In this document: in pieces, positions 34,205 through 40,745 of the stretch
Layout: each line of letters opens with the position of its first letter
Numbering within the stretch: position 1 is the first letter of the stretch
Origin: Peptococcaceae bacterium UBA3933
GTDB lineage: Bacteria > Bacillota > Peptococcia > Peptococcales > BICA1-8
Length of the DNA: 55,942 nt
NCBI GenBank assembly: GCA_002385805.1
Contig: DGEF01000124.1
Location: 1-55,942, forward strand
Reading direction: 5' to 3'
The notes under the pieces: model-generated
Told to the model about the DNA's origin: nothing
Databases searched by the model: none
The model's input: the letters and a program-made list of their open reading frames with translations, nothing else
Translations under genes and position numbers: made by a program

Positions 34205-34456
34205 CTACAGACGAAAATAGACAAAAAGAGCAACTAAAAAACCAACTAAACTGGCCACATTTAATTGAATTATTAAACCAAAAGTGAGGGAAAAGACTAC
34301 TAGATCAATAGTGGTAGGTTGTAAGCCGATAGGTTGAAAACCAGTTTTTAAAATTGGCCAATATTGACCGAGGGTCTCGCCGAGTAGTGTGCCAATAAGC
34401 CCTCCAATTATTAGTAATATTACCAAAATCCATGGACTTTTAACACCATGTCGCAA
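34205..34456 (-). CDS. DUF4321 small membrane protein
   Basis: An 83-residue protein with two hydrophobic segments (ILVILLIIGGLIGTLLGE near the start and the last 30 residues). The LGETLGQYWPIL connection is the mark of the DUF4321 family found upstream of maf in many Clostridia. Function unknown. It starts with TTG seven bases after AGGAGG. It is 12 bases before maf and probably heads the maf-radC-mre transcript. Confidence 0.82.
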   Translation of the reverse strand: MRHGVKSPWILVILLIIGGLIGTLLGETLGQYWPILKTGFQPIGLQPTTIDLVVFSLTFGLIIQLNVASLVGFLVALFVYFRL

Positions 34457-34563
34457 AAAAAAACCTCCTTAATTAGCAAAATACGACTTTTGCCTAAAGT
34501 AAGTTTATCATTCTGATAATTGATAGACAAGTAATTACTTTTTGTAATTGTTGCCAGGTAAAT

Positions 34564-35115
34564 TTATGCAGGTGGATTTTTCACCTTTTCAATGTTTTCT
34601 TGTAAAAACCCTCTTATCCAGTCTAAAATAAGAGGATTGGTTATTGGGATATCATCTAACTTCTCCCTAATTGTTTCGACATCAAAAATAAATTCTCGAC
34701 CGTTAAAATTGTATTTAAATAACAAATTTAGGTCAGGTTTACTAACTATTATACTAATCAACGTAGAAACCAAATCACCCAAAGGAACCCGATCTATATG
34801 GCTGTGTTGAAAAGAAGCATAAATTTTTGTACCGATACCTTTATTTGAAGTAATTTTAAACTCTCCGTTACATGATAAAGCATTGGCTTTAAAAAGAGGA
34901 ATACCTAAACCCACCTTCCGTGTAGTACGGGTTGTAAAAAAAGGATCTTCTACCTTTTCTATTTCCTCGGGTGTCATACCTTTACCGTTATCCCTGACAG
35001 TAATCTCCAAGATATCTTTCCGGGTATCCTCGATAATTTCAATCTCCAAACAAGTAGCTCCGGCCGCCAGTGAATTTTCGCTGATATCTAAAATATGTAA
35101 AGAAAGCTCACGCAT
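34564..35115 (-). CDS. GHKL ATPase (histidine-kinase-like, no receiver partner)
   Basis: A 183-residue protein consisting of one GHKL ATP-binding domain. The N box is ENSLAAGATCLEIEI (about residues 12-26), the G1 box DNGKGMTPEEI near 43, and the G2-like GLGIPLFKANAL near 70. There is no sensor and no dimerisation domain. Such stand-alone ATPases sit beside PHP, DRTGG and CBS-ATPase genes in clusters that accompany electron-bifurcating [FeFe] hydrogenases in Clostridia. The ATG at 35115 follows AAAGGGGG; the frame extends 12 codons further without a better site. Confidence 0.82.
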   Translation of the reverse strand: MRELSLHILDISENSLAAGATCLEIEIIEDTRKDILEITVRDNGKGMTPEEIEKVEDPFFTTRTTRKVGLGIPLFKANALSCNGEFKITSNKGIGTKIYASFQHSHIDRVPLGDLVSTLISIIVSKPDLNLLFKYNFNGREFIFDVETIREKLDDIPITNPLILDWIRGFLQENIEKVKNPPA

Positions 35116-35153
35116 AGACGAATCCCCCTTTCGGGTTAACCTTCCGATCATTT

Positions 35154-35196
35154 AAAAAGTGAGCGAATAGGCCCGTTAATATTAAGACTCGCTCAC
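35154..35196 (-). terminator. terminator built from octamer repeats between the PHP and ATPase genes
   Basis: GTGAGCGA (35159-35166) and TCGCTCAC (35189-35196) pair perfectly around a 22-base loop, and the minus strand continues with five T. The arm is the same octamer found in tandem at 13017-13040 and 43.66-43.73 kb. The long loop suggests moderate strength. Confidence 0.6.
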
Positions 35197-35257
35197 TAAC
35201 TCACATAAGCATATTTTTTTTAGATACAAGATTTATGCCGTCTTCAAAACCAGACCT

Positions 35258-36025
35258 TTAAACAAGTAAAAACGGATCCTTTCCGGATGCATAAGCTAAA
35301 TACCTGCCCTCTTCCCTTTTTAAAGCCATTTGCAATTCTTTAACGGAAAACTCCTCAATATATGCCCAGGTATAGGGACCTCCGATTTGTGACAAATAAT
35401 GGGCATCAGAAGACAAAACTACACCCAAACCTCTTTTTTTCAAAAATTCAATTTGTTCCTTTACTCTGGGTAAATGGGGAGTAAGTTCCACCCCGGCAAA
35501 TTCCAGGTTATCAGGGATGAACCCTAAGTTAGTCCACAAACTGAAAGCCGGTCTATCAATATGAGCTGGAAGAGCCAACCCCCCTATTTTTTTTATCTCC
35601 GCAACGAGCATATCAACAGTAATGTTAGTAGACGCCAACAGAAGTCTTTTATTTTCCCTTATTAAATTTCCCTGAGCATCTACAATTTTTTGCGGACCGA
35701 ATATTTCCTCTTTATTTTCTACATTGGGTAATCCGGCATAAACAATTTCCTGACAAGCCAGACTCTGTTCTAATGTATCAAAGACACAGAGAATATGAAC
35801 GTCCTCCCTAGTTTGAACCTCTATGCCCGGCAAATAGCTTATACCGGCACTTCGGGCACATTCCCAAAAAGCTTCCTGGTTCTCACAAGAATTATGATCA
35901 GCTATCACCAAAGCCTGTAAGCCTATCTCTTTGGCCTTTCTAATTATATTAGGAGGTGTCATTTCATCAGCACCACAAGGTGATAAAACAGAATGAATAT
36001 GCAGGTCTATAGAAAAAAATTGCAT
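35258..36025 (-). CDS. PHP-domain phosphoesterase-like protein
   Basis: A 255-residue PHP protein with the four metal motifs: DLHIHSVLSPC (residues 7-17), IADHNS near 42, PGIEV near 65 and SSDAH near 213. PAHIDRP supplies another His. The family includes metal-dependent phosphoesterases acting on nucleotides or phospho-sugars; this subgroup's substrate is unknown. It is five bases downstream of a DRTGG gene and part of the DRTGG/CBS/PHP group. Confidence 0.87.
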   Translation of the reverse strand: MQFFSIDLHIHSVLSPCGADEMTPPNIIRKAKEIGLQALVIADHNSCENQEAFWECARSAGISYLPGIEVQTREDVHILCVFDTLEQSLACQEIVYAGLPNVENKEEIFGPQKIVDAQGNLIRENKRLLLASTNITVDMLVAEIKKIGGLALPAHIDRPAFSLWTNLGFIPDNLEFAGVELTPHLPRVKEQIEFLKKRGLGVVLSSDAHYLSQIGGPYTWAYIEEFSVKELQMALKREEGRYLAYASGKDPFLLV

Positions 36026-36029
36026 TTTA

Positions 36030-36380
36030 CTATCCTCTTTCCCCTCTTAAACCCAGCTCATAAAGTTGCCCGGCCAGAGTAAAAGCAGTTTGGGAGGATT
36101 TTAAGAGTATTATATTTTCTTTTTCTGCCTTCATTAAAGTTTCCCGATCCGGGTTTAAATTTTCCGGTAAAAGAATAGCCGAAAAATTTAAAAGAGAAGC
36201 AACCGCTAGTATATTTTGATGTGTTTGGATAGTAATCCAAAGATCATTTTCCCGCCCATGAGCCATAACATTACTTAAAAGATCACATACATATACCCCT
36301 TCAACTATTTGTTGGTCAAAGGTATTACTTTTAACCAATACTTCTAAACCTAAATTTTTAACTATTTCTTGCAATTTCAT
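36030..36380 (-). CDS. DRTGG-domain protein (downstream copy)
   Basis: A 116-residue single-domain protein of the DRTGG type, a fold related to a domain found with CBS and phosphotransacetylase proteins. Characteristic segments are VYVCDLLSNVMAHGRENDLWIT (broken here as YVCDLLSNVMAHG, then ENDLWIT) and NFSAILLPENL. It has the GLEVL start typical of the copy found next to PHP proteins. Function is unproven; a nucleotide-sensing role is assumed for the domain. AAGGGGCGG precedes the ATG. Confidence 0.75.
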   Translation of the reverse strand: MKLQEIVKNLGLEVLVKSNTFDQQIVEGVYVCDLLSNVMAHGRENDLWITIQTHQNILAVASLLNFSAILLPENLNPDRETLMKAEKENIILLKSSQTAFTLAGQLYELGLRGERG

Positions 36381-36392
36381 ATTTACCGCCCC

Positions 36393-37262
36393 TTAAAAGT
36401 TTATTTCTATATATAAATCAGTGCCTTTTCCCGGGAGAGAATCAATTTTAAAGTAGTCACTGGATTTTTTAATGTTAGGTAAACCCATTCCTGCCCCAAA
36501 CCCCATTTCCCTAATTTTATCGGGAGCTGTAGAAAAGCCTACCTGCATGGCCTCCTCAATATTGGCGATACCAGGGCCACGATCATTAACACTTATCTTT
36601 AATTTGTCAGCGGTTATTACTGCTTTTAAAATACCTTCATCTGCATGTATTACAACATTCATCTCCGCTTCATAGGTGGCAATGGTAGCCTTACGAATTA
36701 TCTCAGGTCTTATGCCTATTTCCTGCAAAGTCTTTTTTAAAGTGCTGGCAGCGATTCCCGCCTGATCAAAATTACCTCCCTGAAGGTGAAATTCTAAAGT
36801 TCTATTTATTTCAGAACCTGATTTTGTCCCTAAATCCCCTTCATTTATCTCTTCCAATTTTAAGAAAGCCGCCAACCCTGCAATTACCTCCTTTGGAGTA
36901 ATCAGACCAACCAAAGTATTACCATCATCCACCACCGGCAAACGTCCAAATTGATACCTTCTAAATAAGGAAAGAGCCACGCTAATGGAATCTTCAGGTT
37001 TAACGGAATGAACTTTTACGGTCATTCTCTCTCTGATAGGAGCATCTAACTTGTGTTCATCCAAAGCTTGAAAAACATCAGCGATACTTACAACACCGAT
37101 TACTTTTCTATTTTTGTCTATTACCGGCATACCGGTAATATTTTTCAACCGCATTATTTCTTTAGCTTCGCCCATAGTCATTTCCGGAAAAACGGTAACC
37201 ACGGAAGTAATCATTATTTCTTTAACGGTTAAACTTGGTAAATCATGTTTATCATTATTCAT
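36393..37262 (-). CDS. CBS-pair protein fused to a serine-kinase-like (RsbW-type) ATPase domain
   Basis: A 289-residue protein in two parts. Residues about 10-130 are two CBS motifs (VKEIMITSVVTVFPEMTMGE; GRLPVVDDGNTLVGLITPKE), which usually bind adenine nucleotides. Residues about 160-289 are an RsbW-like GHKL domain with NDRGPGI and GFGAGMGLPNIKKSSD. The fusion suggests an energy-state sensor that controls a kinase or anti-sigma output. No anti-sigma antagonist gene is nearby. Its start overlaps the preceding DRTGG gene by 8 bases. Confidence 0.85.
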   Translation of the reverse strand: MNNDKHDLPSLTVKEIMITSVVTVFPEMTMGEAKEIMRLKNITGMPVIDKNRKVIGVVSIADVFQALDEHKLDAPIRERMTVKVHSVKPEDSISVALSLFRRYQFGRLPVVDDGNTLVGLITPKEVIAGLAAFLKLEEINEGDLGTKSGSEINRTLEFHLQGGNFDQAGIAASTLKKTLQEIGIRPEIIRKATIATYEAEMNVVIHADEGILKAVITADKLKISVNDRGPGIANIEEAMQVGFSTAPDKIREMGFGAGMGLPNIKKSSDYFKIDSLPGKGTDLYIEINF

Positions 37263-37617
37263 AATTTTCTATCTCCTTAGCACCTAATCCTCCCTTATAT
37301 AAACTTCCACAGGATTCATACATAGGTAAAGAAGTAGCCAATAAGGGGAGTTTTTGCTGTGTTGCCATTTCAATAATAGTTTGTGGTGGAATTTTACCGC
37401 GAACAAACACTATGGCTTTAATATCCAGTATCTCACAAGTCCTAATAACCTGGGGGTAGACTAAACCGGTTAACAGCAAGCTTTTAGGTTTGGCAAAAGC
37501 TAACACATCGCTCATCAAATCAGCACCACAAGCTGTTAGTACTTCTACATCCTCCCAGTCAAGCTCAGTTGTTAAAATTCTTGCGTTTAGTAGCTCTTGT
37601 ACCCGTTTTAATTTCAT
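37255..37617 (-). CDS. DRTGG-domain protein (upstream copy)
   Basis: A 120-residue DRTGG-type protein, a distant paralogue of the one at 36030-36380. It contains ELDWEDVEVLTACGADLMSD and SLLLTGLVYPQVIRTCEI. Its start MKLKRVQELL is typical for the copy that leads such clusters. It lies 89 bases after rex and a hairpin, and overlaps the CBS-ATPase gene. Role unknown. Confidence 0.75.
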   Translation of the reverse strand: MKLKRVQELLNARILTTELDWEDVEVLTACGADLMSDVLAFAKPKSLLLTGLVYPQVIRTCEILDIKAIVFVRGKIPPQTIIEMATQQKLPLLATSLPMYESCGSLYKGGLGAKEIENYE

Positions 37618-37664
37618 AATCGTTCCTCACTTTTACCAAAGAAATGAGTTTATTTTTAAATCCG

Positions 37665-37694
37665 AAAAAAGACGTCCCTACAAGACGCCTTTCT
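37665..37694 (-). terminator. terminator after rex
   Basis: On the minus strand AAGGCGTC pairs with GACGTCTT with one mismatch around a TTGTAGG loop, followed by six T. It begins about 13 bases past the rex stop codon and may be leaky, given the DRTGG gene 89 bases on. Confidence 0.7.
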
Positions 37695-37706
37695 ACGCTC
37701 AACAAA

Positions 37707-38351
37707 TCAGTCATAATTCTTTTTTAAGGCTAAATTAAAGGTTAGTATTTCCAAATTAACAGCTAAATCTACATTTCGCAATTCCACATTTTCAGGTACG
37801 GAGATAACACTAGGAGCAAAATTAAGGATAGCTTTTACACCACTTTCAACCAGGTGATCGGCTACATCTTGGGCATATTTACTGGGAACAGCTATAATAC
37901 CGATTCGTGCCTCCTGTTCTTTCACAACTTCCCGTAGTTTAGTAATAGGAAAAATAGGAACACCGTTTAAAGTTAACCCGATTTTATTGACATCATTGTC
38001 AAAAACAGCAACAACCTCAAAGCCTCTTTCCCTAAACCCTTTATACTGGGTTAGAGCAGAGCCTAGATTACCGGCGCCTACAATTACTACTTTCCAACCT
38101 TTATTTAAACCTAAAATTCTGATAATATGCTGATTTAAGTCACGAACATTGTACCCTACACCACGGGTTCCGAATTCACCAAAATAAGCCAGGTCTTTTC
38201 TGACCTGAGCAGGACTACCCCCAACTCCTTCCGCAATTTCTCCGGATGAAATATTAACTATTCCCTTTTTATCTAATTGGGTTAAGTATCTCGAATATAC
38301 TGAAAGCCTTATTATGGTTGCTTCCGGAATCTTTAGGGTTTTCAAAACCAT
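37707..38351 (-). CDS. rex: redox-sensing transcriptional repressor Rex
   Basis: A 214-residue Rex protein. A winged helix (residues 1-75; SSGEIAEGVGGSPAQVRKDL is the recognition region) is joined to a Rossmann domain with VGAGNLGSAL near residue 93 and VAVFDNDVNKIG near 120. Rex represses fermentation, hydrogenase and respiration genes and lets go of DNA when NADH/NAD+ rises. The ATG at 38351 is preferred over the adjacent GTG because GGAGG would be too close. A Rex-like site overlaps its own promoter. It sits upstream of the DRTGG/CBS/PHP group, which fits a hydrogenase-linked regulon. Confidence 0.96.
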   Translation of the reverse strand: MVLKTLKIPEATIIRLSVYSRYLTQLDKKGIVNISSGEIAEGVGGSPAQVRKDLAYFGEFGTRGVGYNVRDLNQHIIRILGLNKGWKVVIVGAGNLGSALTQYKGFRERGFEVVAVFDNDVNKIGLTLNGVPIFPITKLREVVKEQEARIGIIAVPSKYAQDVADHLVESGVKAILNFAPSVISVPENVELRNVDLAVNLEILTFNLALKKNYD

Positions 38352-38361
38352 CACCCTCCTT

Positions 38362-38379
38362 TTGTGACAATTATAACAT
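38362..38379. promoter_or_regulatory. Rex-like operator upstream of rex
   Basis: TTGTGACAATTATAACAT reads as an 18-base Rex-type dyad (TTGTGA and a near T-ACAA half). It overlaps the TATAAT -10 box on the minus strand (38369-38374) and lies 11 bases before the rex ATG. Autoregulation is plausible. Confidence 0.5.
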
Positions 38380-38420
38380 ATGCAAGAAGACTTCTACAAT
38401 AATCTACAAAATTTAAACAA

Positions 38421-39242
38421 TCAATTAATTAATACCTTGTTAGTAACCTTTTCTATTGTTTCATGGTAACAATCAATTAATTCTAAAAGATACCCTTGAC
38501 ATAGTAAAACAGCCTCATCCCGCTTTGTTTCTCTGATTTTATCCAAAACTTGCCCATATATAATAGCTTTTTCTTTTAACATTGACAATTCTTGATAATA
38601 GTTTTTACTTTCATCCATTTGTAAAATTTGATCAGTTTTAGAAATCGCCCTATTTACTTCCTCTTGGATTTTATTAATCATTTCCGACCAAACTTGTTCT
38701 TTATAAACGGAATAATGAGGTGAGACAAACATTTTTAAAGAATGATTTAAAACTAGATTATACTCTCCCAAAAGAGGAGCAAATTTTCCAGCCATAAAAC
38801 TATTGTCGGACGGGAATTTCAAAGCCCGGTCATTAATTAAACCTTCACCGATAAATATTTCAAAACCTTTTTTCTCTAAATTTTCTTTGAGGACAATTCC
38901 ATTATTTTTTTCACTAAAACAACCTACCCAAATTTTATAAGGTGGCCCGGAAGAAACGAAAGGCCTTAAACCTATTTCTATAAGCCGATCTATATTAGCT
39001 TGAGCCGCTTTCACTTCCGAATATATACCTATCTGTAATGTATAGAATTTTACAGAATCCAAACGCAACACTTTTAATTTTTCTACCGGAGCAGGATTTG
39101 AAAGAGTTTCGCTTACAGGGTTGTCCTCTGACAATATATTATAAATATAATAACTACCTAAAAACTGGCCAAACAAAATACAGATTACCACAATATTTAT
39201 AGAAACAAGAACTATTACAAAAATTTTGCGGAAATTGATCAT
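38421..39242 (-). CDS. SPOR-domain membrane protein
   Basis: A 273-residue protein with one N-terminal membrane helix (IFVIVLVSINIVVICILFG). A SPOR-type domain follows (about residues 62-140, starting FYTLQIGIYSEVKAAQANI and ending in GCFSEKNNGI-type strands). The C-terminal half is helical and ends without a known domain. SPOR domains bind denuded peptidoglycan at division or spore septa. It lies just downstream of a repeat patch and folC. Role unproven, probably envelope-related. Confidence 0.78.
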   Translation of the reverse strand: MINFRKIFVIVLVSINIVVICILFGQFLGSYYIYNILSEDNPVSETLSNPAPVEKLKVLRLDSVKFYTLQIGIYSEVKAAQANIDRLIEIGLRPFVSSGPPYKIWVGCFSEKNNGIVLKENLEKKGFEIFIGEGLINDRALKFPSDNSFMAGKFAPLLGEYNLVLNHSLKMFVSPHYSVYKEQVWSEMINKIQEEVNRAISKTDQILQMDESKNYYQELSMLKEKAIIYGQVLDKIRETKRDEAVLLCQGYLLELIDCYHETIEKVTNKVLIN

Positions 39243-39260
39243 ACCTTCACCCCAAGATTT

Positions 39261-39381
39261 GTGGCTAGTTGATAGTGGCTAGTGGCTGAAATTATTAAAC
39301 CACGGATAAACACGGATGGACACACATAAACACGACCGAAGGTTGTAATACTAGCCACTAGCCTCTAGCCACTAACCACTA
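39261..39381. repeat. composite repeat: inverted heptamer arrays around decamers
   Basis: TAGTGGC-type heptamers run one way at 39261-39288 and the other way at 39350-39381 (CTAGCCACTAG). Between them are four decamers starting at 39301: CACGGATAAA, CACGGATGGA, CACACATAAA, then CACGACC. The block lies between folC and the SPOR gene. Confidence 0.8.
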
Positions 39382-39392
39382 TGTTTTATATC

Positions 39393-40694
39393 TTATTCAG
39401 TGATGAAGGTTTTTAGAACATATTCTCTACTTTCACCTACTAAATAAAAGGACCCGCAAATACAGACCAGGTCATTACTATGGGCAATATTTAAGGCACA
39501 CTCTATGGCCCGGCGATAATCTTCCTCAACTAAAACATTATCGGTGTATTTATGGGCAATTTCGGCTAAACTTTGCCAATTACCGGCCCTAGGACTAAGG
39601 GGTTTAGTTATTATTAAGGTATGAGCTAAAGGTGCAAGATAGGCCAGCATTTTCTCCTGTTCCTTATCACTTAAAATACCTAAAACCATAACCAATTTTT
39701 CATAATTAAAATATTTTGGCAATGACTGCGATAAACGAAAAGCCCCATCAGGGTTATGGGCTCCATCCAGAACAATTTGCGGTTTTGTGTCATAATACTC
39801 CAGTCTCCCAGGCCATTTGACTTTTTCCAAACCTTTTTTAAGATCGGCTGGCGGGATTATCCAACCCTTTTCTTTTAATACTTCAACGGTAGCAATTGCC
39901 GTTACTGCATTTTCCAGTTGATGGTCACCTAATAAAGGCAAGAAAAACTCACCATAATCATTCTGGCCAGTCTTTACTTTAAAAAACTGCCCATAGCTGG
40001 AAAAACTTATTTGTTCATAAATATAATCACTGGCCCGGTAAAAGGGAGCTTGTTTTTCTTGAGCTTTTTGGGCTAATACTTTTTCCACCTGATCATCCTG
40101 CCGGGAAATGACTACTGGAACTCCTTTTTTAATAATTCCCGCTTTTTCCTGGGCAATTTGGAATAAATCAGACCCTAAATAATCTGTATGATCCATGCTA
40201 ATACTGGTAATTACCGCAACTTCCGGCATAACCACATTGGTAGAATCCAAGCGCCCCCCCATACCTACTTCAAAGATAGCAATATCCACCTTCTCTTTTG
40301 CAAAGTAGTTTAAGGCTAAAGCGGTAAGCACCTCAAATTCGGTGGGGTTTTCCCCCACCTTTTTTAACACTTGAGGTATCAATCTTCTTAAATACTCCAT
40401 TTCTTTGCTAAAATCCGCTTCAGAAATCTCCTGTCCGTTGATTTTAATCCTTTCCCGGTAATCATGAAGATGAGGGGAAGTAAAAACACCTGTTTTATAT
40501 CCACTGGATTCCAGTATACTGGCCAGCATGGCTGTTGTAGAACCTTTGCCGTTGGTCCCTCCCACATGAATAGTCTTTATTTTAAAGTGAGGATTATCTA
40601 ACAAATTTAAAAGATTAGTAATCCGCTCCAAACCCAAATTAATACCAAATTTACATAATTCATGAAGGTAGGCCAGAGCTTCGGAGTAGTTCAT
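39393..40694 (-). CDS. folC: folylpolyglutamate synthase/dihydrofolate synthase FolC
   Basis: A 433-residue Mur-ligase-type enzyme that adds glutamate to folates, and in many bacteria also makes dihydrofolate from dihydropteroate. The P-loop is GGTNGKGSTTAMLASIL (about residues 44-60); the MSMDHTDYLG motif lies near 165 and DGAHNPDGAF near 310. The ATG at 40694 is favoured by AAAGGAAG; an in-frame GTG lies 8 codons before. It follows valS on the same strand with a 51-base gap, the usual valS-folC pairing of Firmicutes. Confidence 0.95.
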   Translation of the reverse strand: MNYSEALAYLHELCKFGINLGLERITNLLNLLDNPHFKIKTIHVGGTNGKGSTTAMLASILESSGYKTGVFTSPHLHDYRERIKINGQEISEADFSKEMEYLRRLIPQVLKKVGENPTEFEVLTALALNYFAKEKVDIAIFEVGMGGRLDSTNVVMPEVAVITSISMDHTDYLGSDLFQIAQEKAGIIKKGVPVVISRQDDQVEKVLAQKAQEKQAPFYRASDYIYEQISFSSYGQFFKVKTGQNDYGEFFLPLLGDHQLENAVTAIATVEVLKEKGWIIPPADLKKGLEKVKWPGRLEYYDTKPQIVLDGAHNPDGAFRLSQSLPKYFNYEKLVMVLGILSDKEQEKMLAYLAPLAHTLIITKPLSPRAGNWQSLAEIAHKYTDNVLVEEDYRRAIECALNIAHSNDLVCICGSFYLVGESREYVLKTFITE

Positions 40695-40745
40695 TTGTTC
40701 ACTTCCTTTTAGTGGCACCGGTTTTCCGCACCCACTGCACTAGGG

